64,000 nucleotides of DNA from Novosphingobium sp. PhB165. Lineage in GTDB: Bacteria; Pseudomonadota; Alphaproteobacteria; Sphingomonadales; Sphingomonadaceae. The stretch lies in the NCBI RefSeq assembly GCF_004341845.1, contig NZ_SLVB01000013.1:1-64000 (forward strand). The letters run 5' to 3'. A program made the position numbers and the translations under genes. How positions within the stretch are numbered: position 1 is the first letter of the stretch; each line of letters opens with the position of its first letter. The notes beneath the pieces are model-generated. The model saw nothing but the letters and a program-made list of their open reading frames with translations, did no database searches and was not told the DNA's origin. Shown here piece by piece: positions 1-8,461 of this stretch.

Positions 1-1080
1 GCGATCACACCGGCCCTTCTGCATGTGACCGCGCTGGATGCCACCAAAGTTTACGGCACGTCCGATCCGGCGCTGGGCTTCACGGTGGACGGACTTAAGT
101 TCGCGGACACCGCGGCCTCGGTTCTTTCCGGCGCGCTGGCCCGCGATCCGGGTGAGGATGTCGAAACTTATGCCATCCGGCTCGGCTCGCTTGGGCTTAT
201 CAGTGCCAATTATACGCTGGGATTCACCTCGGCCGATTTCACCATCACGCCTGCCCCGTTGCTGGTGACCGGAGGGACGTTCAGCAAAGTCTACGGCACG
301 CCGGATCCCCGGTTCACCTATACGGTGGATGGCCTGCGGAACGGCGACACGGCTGGCACCGTGCTGAACGGCGCGCTCGGCCGCGAGCCGGGCGAGGATG
401 TGGGCAACTATGCCGTGCAGCAGGGCTCGCTGGGGCTGGCGACCCGCAACTATGTGCTGACTTATGTGGACGGTGTGCTGGGAATTACCCGGGCCCGACT
501 GATCGTTACGGCCGATCCCAACGGCAAGGTGGTCGGCGAACCCGATCCGCTGCTGACCTATCGCGTGGATGGCTTGAAAAACGGCGATGGGATCGATGTG
601 GTGACGGGCCAGCTCCTTCGCGATCCCGGCGAGGACATCGGCACGTTTCCGATCCGGCAAGGCAATCTGTCCCTCCTCAGCGGCAATTACGAATTGCAGT
701 TCGTGGAAGGCCTGTTCACGATCGTTCAACGCCCTGGCGGTCTGGATACGTTAACGGCGCAATCCTACGATCCATGGCGGATCGACTATATCCAGCGCGG
801 CCGTGATCCGGATACGCCGGGAGACGCGGTCTATCGCACCACGCGCTATGAAAATCCCTATATCCCCGATCCGCTGATGCGCAGCTATGCGCTGGGCTAT
901 GTCATGATCGAAAAGGGCGCCGCCTCGACTGACTGGCGTGCGGTGGACAACGATCGGACCGGCCAGCATGCCGACCGGCGGCCCGAGGGCGCGCAGCCCT
1001 GCGCGGCCGCATCGCTGACCGACGCCGTGGCCTGCCAGGCCCAAGGTTTCCTCACGGACTATTGGACGACCCGCAGATGA
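1..1080 (+). CDS. MBG-repeat secreted protein, C-terminal part (5' end outside window)
   Basis: The reading frame is open from base 1, so this is the 3' end of a longer gene. It holds three tandem repeats of about 80 residues, each with a K-V-Y-G-T-x-D-P-like start, a T-V-D-G-L core and a D-P-G-E-D turn (near bases 46, 286 and 526). This is the pattern of MBG domains found in large filamentous-haemagglutinin-like adhesins of alphaproteobacteria. After the repeats comes a roughly 110-residue unique tail containing two cysteines. The stop TGA (1078-1080) overlaps the start of a FhaC/ShlB-type exporter, so the protein is very probably the TpsA partner of a two-partner secretion pair, exported to the cell surface. 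The N-terminal secretion domain that would prove this lies outside the window. The MBG assignment is strong, the adhesin role is inference. Confidence 0.8.
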   Translation, partial: AITPALLHVTALDATKVYGTSDPALGFTVDGLKFADTAASVLSGALARDPGEDVETYAIRLGSLGLISANYTLGFTSADFTITPAPLLVTGGTFSKVYGTPDPRFTYTVDGLRNGDTAGTVLNGALGREPGEDVGNYAVQQGSLGLATRNYVLTYVDGVLGITRARLIVTADPNGKVVGEPDPLLTYRVDGLKNGDGIDVVTGQLLRDPGEDIGTFPIRQGNLSLLSGNYELQFVEGLFTIVQRPGGLDTLTAQSYDPWRIDYIQRGRDPDTPGDAVYRTTRYENPYIPDPLMRSYALGYVMIEKGAASTDWRAVDNDRTGQHADRRPEGAQPCAAASLTDAVACQAQGFLTDYWTTRR

Positions 1081-2801
1081 TGCCATTTGTCCGCACATGC
1101 GGCAGCGCCGCGTTCGCGCTGTGCTGTCTGGCGCCCACCGGCGGTGCCTTCGCGCAAGCTCTTCCGGGCGCTGCGCAAGTGCCGCAGGCGCAGCGGCGTT
1201 TCGAGCCGCAAACCCCGCCGCAGCGTGACAATGCGCAGGAACTGCCGCCTCCGGTCGCGCCCACGGCCCCGCCGCCCGGCGCCGAGCAGGTGCGCTTCGT
1301 GTTGAAGGACGTCTCGTTCCCCGGGATGACTGTTTACACGCAAGAGGACCTGAAGCCGCTCTACACGGACCTGATCGGCCGTGAAGTGGCCCTGAGCGAC
1401 CTCTACGCGCTGGCGGAAAAGATCACGGCCCGTTACCGGCGCGACGGCTATCTGCTCGCGCTGGCGGTGGTGGAGCCACAGGACATTTCCGACGGCCGCA
1501 TCTCGCTGCGCGTGGTCGAAGGCTTCATCGACAAAGTGGAGTTCAGCGGCACGCCGCCCCGTCCCGAGCGGCTGTCACGCAACCTTGCCGCCAATATTTC
1601 CGGCTCGCGCCCGCTGCGTGCGCGGGATCTGGAGCGCAATGTGCTGCTGATCGGCGACATCCCCGGCGTCAACGTCCAGAGTGTCCTGCGTCCGTCGTCC
1701 ACCACGTTCGGCGCCGCCGACCTCGAAATCGTGACGCAGCGGTTGCCGTTCGAGGGCTTCGTCAGCTTCGACAACCAGGGGTCTCGCTTCCTTGGCCCTT
1801 ACGCGCTGTCGGCGGGTGTCAGCGCATACGATCGGCTTGGCATGGGTGAGCAGATCGACCTTACGGGTGCGGGCGATATCGTCGACCAGACCATGTTCTA
1901 CTTTCAGGGCGCGCTTACCCTGCCGGTCAATCGCGGCGGGCCCTTTGCCGGCAATACCATCCAGTTCGCCGCGCAGTACAGCCAGTCCGAGCCCGACTTG
2001 CCTGAGGAAGTCTTCCCCTTCCACACCCGCAGCGACAATTTCGAGGGCCGGATCACGTTCTTCCAGCCCATCATCCGCTCCCGCACGGATAACCTCTCGG
2101 CCCGTATCTCGCTGATCTGGCGCGACCTTGAAAACCGCGTGACCGACCTGCCGGACGACATCCGCAATCCCACGCGCGAACATGTCCGCATGATCCAGCC
2201 ACGCTTCACCTATGACGTGGTGGACGGCACGGGCGCGGTTACCATGCTGGACGTCCTGTTCAACATGGGGCTGAGCGTTCTGGGATCGAGCGAGCGCGAC
2301 GATCCGCGACTGGTCCGCGTGAACGCCGATGGCAACTTCTTCTACATCAGCGGCAGCCTCGCGCGCCTGCAACCGGTCTTTGGGCATTTCGCCGTCTTCG
2401 GCCAGATGGACTTCCAGTGGAGCAACGATCCGCTGCCCACCACCGAACGCTTCGGCGTCGGCGGCCCGCGCAACGGCACCGGCTATCCGCCGGGTGCGAT
2501 CACCGGGGACAGCGGCCTCAGCGTCCGGGGCGAACTGCGTTATGGCCACGAACTCTCCAACAAGTGGCTCACCGGCTTCCAGATCTACGGCCGCTACGAC
2601 TACGGCTTCGCGTCCGATGTGACGAAAAGCCCCTATGACTGGAACGATCTCTCCACCATCGGCCTGGGGCTGCGCCTCAACCTGCTGAAGGCGCTGAGCT
2701 TCAATCCCGAAGTCAGTCACCAGTTGACCGGCGATCCGGCGGACTGCCTGAACTGCCGCCACGATACGCGTTTCCTGTTCAACGTGACCCAGCGCTTCTA
2801 A
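1077..2801 (+). CDS. ShlB/FhaC/HecB-type outer-membrane transporter (TpsB)
   Basis: A 574-residue outer-membrane exporter of the two-partner secretion family. Residues 1-26 look like a signal peptide ending A-F-A before Q-A-L-P. A proline-rich linker follows (about 45-70), then two POTRA-like domains (about 72-225), then a 16-strand Omp85-type barrel filling the rest. The last residue is Phe (N-V-T-Q-R-F), the usual outer-membrane signature. The start chosen is ATG 1077 (a second ATG follows at 1080), because it overlaps the upstream stop as ATGA; an in-frame TTG at 1062 would spoil the signal peptide. Two cysteines (C-L-N-C) sit shortly before the last strand, which is unusual for a barrel and may form a periplasmic or surface disulphide. 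It should recognise and export the upstream MBG protein. Confidence 0.9.
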   Translation: MMPFVRTCGSAAFALCCLAPTGGAFAQALPGAAQVPQAQRRFEPQTPPQRDNAQELPPPVAPTAPPPGAEQVRFVLKDVSFPGMTVYTQEDLKPLYTDLIGREVALSDLYALAEKITARYRRDGYLLALAVVEPQDISDGRISLRVVEGFIDKVEFSGTPPRPERLSRNLAANISGSRPLRARDLERNVLLIGDIPGVNVQSVLRPSSTTFGAADLEIVTQRLPFEGFVSFDNQGSRFLGPYALSAGVSAYDRLGMGEQIDLTGAGDIVDQTMFYFQGALTLPVNRGGPFAGNTIQFAAQYSQSEPDLPEEVFPFHTRSDNFEGRITFFQPIIRSRTDNLSARISLIWRDLENRVTDLPDDIRNPTREHVRMIQPRFTYDVVDGTGAVTMLDVLFNMGLSVLGSSERDDPRLVRVNADGNFFYISGSLARLQPVFGHFAVFGQMDFQWSNDPLPTTERFGVGGPRNGTGYPPGAITGDSGLSVRGELRYGHELSNKWLTGFQIYGRYDYGFASDVTKSPYDWNDLSTIGLGLRLNLLKALSFNPEVSHQLTGDPADCLNCRHDTRFLFNVTQRF

Positions 2802-3458
2802 TTGCCGTGAAAACCCATTTTGAGCAGGCTTGGAAGAGTCTCGCGCTGTGTGCGAAGATCGCGGCCGAAGCCTGAGTCACGTAATGCCATTCCAGAAGGC
2901 AAGACAAACTCGCGATCGAATTAGGTCGCCCCTTCCCTTCCGCCCATTCGCTCCATGGTTTCCGGTCCCAGCACATCCACCTCGCCCGATCAGACCGGTA
3001 CCTCGGACTGTCAAAGCCTTCAGCGATTTTCAAATGCGCATGCGATGCCAGCGCAGGCGTCCGTCAATATCCCGCTGACATCCCGCTTCGCAAGCCGCCT
3101 CCCTAAACCTGCTGAAATGCATTCCGGCGCGGCATGACTGACCCCGAGATCGAGGCGCTGATGCAGATCGCCCAGTATCGCCCCTAAGACCGCGTAAGCT
3201 CTAATACGGTATAGCCAATATTCCGCAGGGCAGTGCGTCATGGGGCTGAACGGTACGATTGAACCGCCAGGAAGTTAACCGATATTGTTGCCGCGTTGAT
3301 GCGGACGCACTTTGCAAACCCGAACAAGCATGCTCCCATGCCGCCAAAGGCAACTTCTCCGGCACCTGAGAATTCATCGATTGGAATGCGAGACGCAAGA
3401 ATTGAGAGAGATCGGGCCGATATCGACTAATCTTTGGCCCCTCGCTGGAGAAGAATGA
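2802..3458. other. Intergenic region, no gene recognised
   Basis: A 657-base stretch with several short open frames on both strands, none with a Shine-Dalgarno plus recognisable protein. A mini-ORF at 3134 (M-T-D-P-E-I-E...) stops after 17 codons. The last 20 bases carry the GGAGAAG ribosome site of the Nramp-like gene. No terminator with a clear T-tract was seen after 2801. Confidence 0.5.
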
Positions 3459-4709
3459 ATGGGCATCGGCAAAAAGCTTCGCCAGCTTGGACCAGGGCTC
3501 ATTACAGGCGCCGCGGATGACGATCCCAGTGGCATCGCCACCTATTCTCAAGCGGGCGCGCAGTTCGGCACCAGCCTGATGTGGACGCTGGTGTTGTGCT
3601 ATCCGCTGATGGTTGCTGTACAACTCGCCAGCGCGCGGGTGGGGCGTGTCACCGGCAAAGGACTTGCGCACAGTCTCAAGACAGTCATGCCGCGCTGGCT
3701 GGTTATCTTGCTCGCATTGCTCCTTTTCGCCGCCAACACGATCAACGTGGGGGCAGACCTTGCCGCAATGGGAGAAGCAGGCGGGCTGGTTGCCCCGATC
3801 AACAAGCATCTTCTCACCGGGACTTTCGCGGTGATCTCGCTGTTCCTGCAGCTGCGTATACCGTATCATCGCTATGCCTCGTGGCTCAAATGGCTCACGC
3901 TCGTATTGTTCGCTTACGTCGCTCTCCTGTTCATGGTGAAGATCGACGGGCAGGAAGTGGTAAAAGGTATGATTATTCCCCGAATTGCGGGGAAGGACGA
4001 ACTTACGACCATTGTTGCGATTTTCGGCACCACCATCAGTCCGTATCTGTTCTTCTGGCAGGCTGCGCAGGAGGTGGAGGAAATTGAACAAAAAGAGGAG
4101 CGAAAGCCTCTAACGGAAGCTGAAGAGCAAGGCGGAGATGCGCTAAGGCGCATCAGATGGGATACGTTTGCAGGGATGGCTGTGTCCAATATCGTGGCAC
4201 TAGCCATCATCCTCGGCACGGCGGCAACACTCCATCATACAGGCAAGACCGATATTCAGAGCGCGGCCGACGCAGCCAAGGCGCTCCAGCCTGTGGCCGG
4301 TAACTTCGCATTTGCGATCTTCTGTCTCGGGATCGTCGGAACCGGGCTGCTCGCCGTGCCGGTGCTGGCAGGATCCTCAGCCTACGGCATTTGCGAGATT
4401 GGCGGCTGGAACGCGAGCCTTGAGGCCAAGCCGCACCGGGCCAAGGCGTTCTACTTCGTCATCGTCCTGGGCGTCTTGCTCAGCATAGGGATCGACTGGT
4501 CGCCCTTCAGCCCCATGAAAGCGCTGTTCTGGAGCGCTGTGCTCAACGGCATCGCCGCCGTGCCGGTACTCGTCGGCCTGATGATCGTTGTCGCTCGCAA
4601 ACAGATCATGAAGAAATTCGTGGCGCCGCCTGCGCTTCGCGTGTTCGGATGGCTCGCCACGGTGGTCATGGCCGCTGCAGTCGCTGCGATGTTCGCGACC
4701 GCGGCGTGA
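3459..4709 (+). CDS. Nramp-family divalent metal transporter, divergent NRMT-like type
   Basis: A 416-residue inner-membrane protein with about 11 hydrophobic segments. It has the Nramp fold signature in helix 1, D22-P-S-G where canonical Mn/Fe Nramp proteins have D-P-G-N, and in helix 6 T-T-I-S-P-Y (191-196) where canonical proteins have A-x-x-M-P-H. Ser194 thus replaces the metal-coordinating methionine. In the family this swap is associated with the Nramp-related branch that includes magnesium transporters, so substrate cannot be called Mn or Fe safely. An acidic/basic loop (about 203-225) lies between helices 6 and 7. The start ATG 3459 follows GGAGAAG. A DUF421 gene follows 20 bases later on the same strand and may be co-transcribed. 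Transport function is near certain, the ion is inference. Confidence 0.85.
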   Translation: MGIGKKLRQLGPGLITGAADDDPSGIATYSQAGAQFGTSLMWTLVLCYPLMVAVQLASARVGRVTGKGLAHSLKTVMPRWLVILLALLLFAANTINVGADLAAMGEAGGLVAPINKHLLTGTFAVISLFLQLRIPYHRYASWLKWLTLVLFAYVALLFMVKIDGQEVVKGMIIPRIAGKDELTTIVAIFGTTISPYLFFWQAAQEVEEIEQKEERKPLTEAEEQGGDALRRIRWDTFAGMAVSNIVALAIILGTAATLHHTGKTDIQSAADAAKALQPVAGNFAFAIFCLGIVGTGLLAVPVLAGSSAYGICEIGGWNASLEAKPHRAKAFYFVIVLGVLLSIGIDWSPFSPMKALFWSAVLNGIAAVPVLVGLMIVVARKQIMKKFVAPPALRVFGWLATVVMAAAVAAMFATAA

Positions 4710-4729
4710 TATCTCGGAAGGGATGCGTC

Positions 4730-5224
4730 ATGGAATGGCTGCACGCGATAATCGGCTCGGACGAGGGAACGCCCACTACAGCCCAGTTGTGCGCGCGCGC
4801 CGCCATCCTCTTTTTCTATGGACTGGCATGCATCCGAATCGCCGGAAGGCGTACATTCTCCAACCTCACTCCGCTCGATATCATTGTAGCTGTTATCGTA
4901 GGCTCCAACATAAGTCGCGCCATGACAGGCAAGGCGCCATTCCTGCCCTCTCTTGCAGCAACGCTGCTACTGGTAGCGCTTCACCGTCTCGTAGCGATGG
5001 CGACTGTTCGGTGGAACCCGCTGGCGAGCTTCGTCAAAGGCAAGTCGATGGTGCTTGTGCGGGACGGGCAAATCGATGACCGAGCCATGGCTCGGCACGA
5101 CATAAGCCATGCCGATCTGATGGAGAGCCTGCGAATGGAGCAAGTGCTTCGGATCGAAGACGTCGAAGTCGCGACGATCGAGCGAGGGGGCAAGATCAGC
5201 GTCGTGCCGAGAAACAAACCCTGA
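4730..5224 (+). CDS. DUF421 (YetF-type) membrane protein
   Basis: A 164-residue protein with two or three N-terminal membrane helices (about 15-35, 45-62, 70-90) and a C-terminal soluble domain of about 75 residues with the family signature D-G-x-I-D-x-R-A-M-A-R and a closing V-E-x-A-T-I-E-R-x-G-x-I-S-V strand pair. This matches the DUF421/YetF family, whose biochemical role is unknown; members occur in general-stress and sporulation regulons. The start ATG 4730 was chosen over upstream in-frame codons inside the Nramp gene because GGAAGGG sits just before it and the protein then begins M-E-W-L-H, as is usual. It follows the Nramp-like gene with a 20-base gap, consistent with one transcript. 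Confidence 0.85.
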   Translation: MEWLHAIIGSDEGTPTTAQLCARAAILFFYGLACIRIAGRRTFSNLTPLDIIVAVIVGSNISRAMTGKAPFLPSLAATLLLVALHRLVAMATVRWNPLASFVKGKSMVLVRDGQIDDRAMARHDISHADLMESLRMEQVLRIEDVEVATIERGGKISVVPRNKP

Positions 5225-5443
5225 CAAGAGGATAAACCAGCACGAAGATATCAGGCGATCGGTGCGGCAGTAGCAGTTCACGCGGAGGTTGAGTTGCCGC
5301 TGGAATCCGTCAAGCTGTCCGATGAGAAATACTGTCTGCGGCGGCGCACACCGCGGTCGGTTGGGGAGTGTCCAAAGCAGGAAGAGCATGGGCAAACTTC
5401 CGAGCTGCTCGTGGTGTATCCGGTGAGAGTGTCGCACAATCGC

Positions 5444-6088
5444 TCACTTTGGCGGGTCCCAAGCCACAGTCTTCTCGCAAAATGCCGTTTCGTCCCGCCA
5501 CCTGCTGAGTTCCAATTGCGCGGTCGCATCGGTTCGCGCACCCATGGACGCTTTCATGATTTCAAGCGCCCAATTCTGGCGTTGCTCACTTTCGGCTGCA
5601 ACGGCATTGGCTGGCACCCACAGCGAATAATCCCGCATGTGGGCATCCGCGGCGGTGAAGAGAATGCAGATGTCGGCGGCGATACCGGTTAGAACCAGCC
5701 GTGTGGCACCTAGCTTTGGCAAAAGCACGGGAAGGTTCGTGGCGTAGAAGCCCGAAAACTGCGGCTTCAGGATGAAATAATCCGTGTCGCGCGGGCGCAA
5801 TCTGCGCGCGATCTGATTTCCGCCCTCAAGCGCTCGTTCAATCAATACCGACCGATCCGAATGCCATTCGCCAAAGTTGTCGTTGACGTAGATGACGGGC
5901 CACTCGAGCGCGTCGAATTGCCGAATGAGCATTTCGATCGCCGGCATGATCGCAAGAGCCCGAGGCTTGAGAATATCAGCGCCCGGAAAGTCGAAACGGT
6001 TAATCATGTCGACGATCAAAAGCGCCGCGCGGCCTTGTTCGGTTTCACCCATCGCCTGCGCCGGGGCCTCTGATTTGGAACTTACCAT
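5444..6088 (-). CDS. Isochorismatase-family cysteine hydrolase
   Basis: A 214-residue soluble protein of the isochorismatase-like hydrolase superfamily. The catalytic triad can be placed: Asp27 in L-I-V-D-M, Lys108 in F-I-L-K-P, and Cys141 in T-G-I-A-A-D-I-C, following the cis-peptide-type G-I-A-A-D turn. Family members hydrolyse amides or vinyl ethers (nicotinamide, N-carbamoyl compounds, isochorismate); nothing here tells which. The first 18 residues are polar and probably disordered. It stands alone, convergent with the DUF421 gene and separated by 247 bases from Ku downstream of which it lies on the same strand, so it could be read through from the Ku promoter. Confidence 0.85.
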   Translation of the reverse strand: MVSSKSEAPAQAMGETEQGRAALLIVDMINRFDFPGADILKPRALAIMPAIEMLIRQFDALEWPVIYVNDNFGEWHSDRSVLIERALEGGNQIARRLRPRDTDYFILKPQFSGFYATNLPVLLPKLGATRLVLTGIAADICILFTAADAHMRDYSLWVPANAVAAESEQRQNWALEIMKASMGARTDATAQLELSRWRDETAFCEKTVAWDPPK

Positions 6089-6335
6089 TTCAAGCCTCCG
6101 CCAATGGACCCATGTTTATGATCCGATTTCGCCGATAACGATGATCGGCCGCTCGCAGGGGATGGGCATGTCCGCAGGAACGCTCGTCGAGCGGACGCTC
6201 TGCTTGTTGGTCTCCAGAAACATCTTCGACCAGGACATCTTGACGCACCATTGTGTCCTCGAGCAGTTGCCGTCTAATCAGGATAAAACCACTTCTCTCC
6301 ACTTGCCCCGCCCGTGTGAGCAAACCGATCAGGGA

Positions 6336-7256
6336 TCATCTACCGGCCGCTTTGGAAAAACGATCGGTCTCACGCCCTCTTACGCGTGGTTGATTTAGCC
6401 CTTCCCTTTGCAGCGGTTTTTTTGCCGTGGTTTTAGACCCCGCCTTTGGCGCCGGCTGAGTAGCCTTGAGCCCAGCGCCCAGCGACTTCTTGAGCGCCGC
6501 CATCCGATCGACCACATTGCTACCCCCGGTTTCCGCATCGCCGCTTTCCGCTCCGATATTGAGCGTCTTTCCTTTTTTCTTGCGCTCGATCAGATCCATG
6601 AGCGCGTCAACGTAGCGATCGTGAAATTCGCTTGCTTCGAATTTCCCCGTCTTCTTGTCGATGAGCGTGGTTGCAAGATCGAGGAGGTCCTCGTCGGGAT
6701 CTTCCTCGCCAATCTCGCGAAAGTAGCTTGCCGCGTTATGGACTTCGTCGGCATAGCGAAGGGTCTCCATGACCATGCCGCGTCCACATGCCTTGATACT
6801 AACCCCGCACTCGCGCCCCCGCATCGCCAACTTGCCCAGACCGATCTTGTGACTGCGTCGAAGTGCTTCTCGAAGAACGACGAGCGCCTCTTCCGCCAGA
6901 TCGTCGGACGGAATAACGTAGAACGGCTTTTCGAAGTAAATCATGTCGCTGTCCGGGGCATCCACAAGCTGGGTCAGTTCCAGGGTTTTCTTGCTTTCCA
7001 GCTTGACTCCTTCGATCTCCGCCTCGTCGAGCAGGACATACTCCCCTTTTGCATACTCGTAGCCCTTGACGATGTCGTTGATATCGACGGGTCCAATGCC
7101 GGGCACGACCTTTTCGCACTTGATCCTCTTGCCGGACGGCTCGTCGATCTGATTGAAAGCGATGGTAGCACCGCTTTTCGTTGCGGAGTAAATCTCGGCG
7201 GGGATCGAAACCAGCGCCAGTCGAATCTGGCCTCTCCAGTAGGGACGCGCGGCCAT
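6336..7256 (-). CDS. ku: Ku protein, bacterial non-homologous end-joining
   Basis: A 306-residue bacterial Ku homologue that binds DNA double-strand ends as a homodimer ring. It opens with M-A-A-R-P-Y-W-R-G-Q-I-R-L, the standard Ku start, followed by the Ku core (about 10-210) with L-E-L-T-Q-L-V-D and Y-F-E-K-P-F-Y-V strands, and a basic Lys/Ala/Pro-rich C-terminal tail (about 255-306) of the type that modulates DNA binding and ligase recruitment. The start is taken at 7256, not the longer frame to 7403, because a strong GGAGGAGG lies just upstream and the family begins there. No ligD occurs in this window, so the ligase partner must be elsewhere. A possible EcfG-type promoter lies at 7283-7307. 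Confidence 0.93.
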   Translation of the reverse strand: MAARPYWRGQIRLALVSIPAEIYSATKSGATIAFNQIDEPSGKRIKCEKVVPGIGPVDINDIVKGYEYAKGEYVLLDEAEIEGVKLESKKTLELTQLVDAPDSDMIYFEKPFYVIPSDDLAEEALVVLREALRRSHKIGLGKLAMRGRECGVSIKACGRGMVMETLRYADEVHNAASYFREIGEEDPDEDLLDLATTLIDKKTGKFEASEFHDRYVDALMDLIERKKKGKTLNIGAESGDAETGGSNVVDRMAALKKSLGAGLKATQPAPKAGSKTTAKKPLQREGLNQPRVRGRETDRFSKAAGR

Positions 7257-7282
7257 AAATGCCTCCTCCGGCTCATTCGGAT

Positions 7283-7307
7283 AAAGACTTTCCGTACCTG
7301 TCGTTCC
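7283..7307 (-). promoter_or_regulatory. Candidate EcfG-type promoter for ku
   Basis: On the minus strand, GGAAC (7303-7307) is followed after 16 bases by CTTT (7283-7286), one mismatch from the alphaproteobacterial general-stress consensus GGAAC-N16/17-CGTT. The predicted transcript start near 7276 leaves a leader of about 20 bases that just contains the GGAGGAGG ribosome site of ku. Good geometry, imperfect -10. Confidence 0.45.
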
Positions 7308-7717
7308 CGAGCGGCGCATAATAGTGGTCCGGCCCGCGCCGGTAGTCGAGCGCCGATGCTTTTCGAGACGGCGCGCAAATAGTTGGCCGAGGCAAACCGT
7401 CAATCACAAAGAAATTGCTCTGTCCGAACATGACGGATCAATGCCGGAGGAACGATCGCGACGGCTGCCCGCCCTTTTTTTTCGCCAGTAAGCGTGCGGT
7501 TTTGCTGCTGCACCCCTTCCGGGTCTCGTTGCGACAATATTTGCAGCAGGCGGGCTCCTTATGCTGCCTTCGCTCGTTCACTGAGCGCAGCCAAGGATCG
7601 TTTGGCGCGAAGCCGTTAATGAATGACAAACCGAATAACTAAGGCGAACGACTTACCTTTCGATATAGAACATTCGGAACCATTTGCCGGACAGATCTCG
7701 AATTATGGAGAAAAGCA
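7308..7717. other. Intergenic region between ku and small stress protein
   Basis: Divergent spacer of about 410 bases. It contains an eight-T run near 7480 and several short frames (for example 7438-7629 minus, rich in Lys and with a C-C-x-x-C cluster) without ribosome sites or recognisable products. The last part holds GGAAC near 7676 but only a poor -10 match before the ATG at 7718. Confidence 0.4.
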
Positions 7718-7951
7718 ATGCGCAGAATTATAAAATTGGGCTTATTATCGGCCATTGGTTATTTCCTGTACTCTAAATTCTCAACAGCAAATCACGCGGT
7801 CGAGGATGATAGAGGCCCAGTGGGTTCATCGGGCGTGGTTCGCAACGCAGGCCCGGAAGACCAATCCGGCATCCATAATGACGACTGGGACCCTCTTGAT
7901 GAACAGATCGACGAGAGTTTCCCCGCAAGCGATCCGCCCGGTAGCTATTGA
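7718..7951 (+). CDS. Small conserved membrane-tethered protein with DESFPASDPP motif
   Basis: A 77-residue protein with one N-terminal hydrophobic segment (about residues 5-20) and a polar, acidic body ending in D-E-Q-I-D-E-S-F-P-A-S-D-P-P. That C-terminal motif recurs at the ends of many short alphaproteobacterial proteins of unknown function, often in stress-related neighbourhoods, so this is very probably a real gene. The start ATG follows GGAG with normal spacing. The base composition is a little more A/T-rich at the 5' end than in the neighbours. Function unknown. Confidence 0.75.
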   Translation: MRRIIKLGLLSAIGYFLYSKFSTANHAVEDDRGPVGSSGVVRNAGPEDQSGIHNDDWDPLDEQIDESFPASDPPGSY

Positions 7952-8461
7952 AGGCCGTCAAGCAGTTCGCAGTGAGAAACTGCAGTCTTCGCAGGCTGCT
8001 TTAGTGGTGGACCCGGAGCCTGGCGTCCGCTTTCATCTACCGCAGCTTCGCGGCGTTCGCACGGAATAGAGGACTACCCGGCCGTCCGGCGGTAGTTAGC
8101 CGATGCGACGACGCCACGCGATCACCCGAGACGACTTCGGGGAGCCGATGGCGGCCCATTAATTGATGAGTTTGGGTAAGGCGCCAGCGCTGCGGCGCAG
8201 GACACCGGCAATAATTGTTCCTCCGCCAAAAGGCGCGAGACAATGCAAATCGCACCCGGTGGATACCCCCGCCGGCAGATTGAGCAGCAAATCAGCGCAG
8301 GCAGCGCCGTGCCATTTGCGCTGCGCAATGAGAATGGACGGCCGCCGGGCTTCTAAGATATCACGCCGGGTATTTTGACCGATAGATCCGTCCCTTGTCC
8401 CCCGCCCTTCACTTCATCGCTCGCAAGCGGAACAAAATAGACCGCACAGCCTTGAGACTGA
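7952..8461. other. Intergenic region, no gene recognised
   Basis: A 510-base spacer with only short unconvincing frames on both strands. The last 35 bases contain a GGAAC-N16-CCTT element (8429-8453) placed directly ahead of the flavoprotein start, discussed separately. Confidence 0.4.
8429..8453 (+). promoter_or_regulatory. Weak candidate EcfG-type promoter abutting a start codon
   Basis: GGAAC (8429-8433), 16 bases, CCTT (8450-8453), one mismatch from the -10 consensus CGTT. Transcription would begin at or next to the ATG at 8462, so the mRNA would be leaderless. This agrees with the lack of any Shine-Dalgarno before that start, but the match is short and may be chance. Confidence 0.3.

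Noticed and set aside
3134..3187. Mini-ORF M-T-D-P-E-I-E...
   Set aside because: Only 17 codons, no ribosome site, no known leader-peptide features and no attenuator downstream.
7438..7629. 63-codon minus-strand frame with C-C-x-x-C
   Set aside because: TTG start without ribosome site, no family, and the cysteines lie in low-complexity context.
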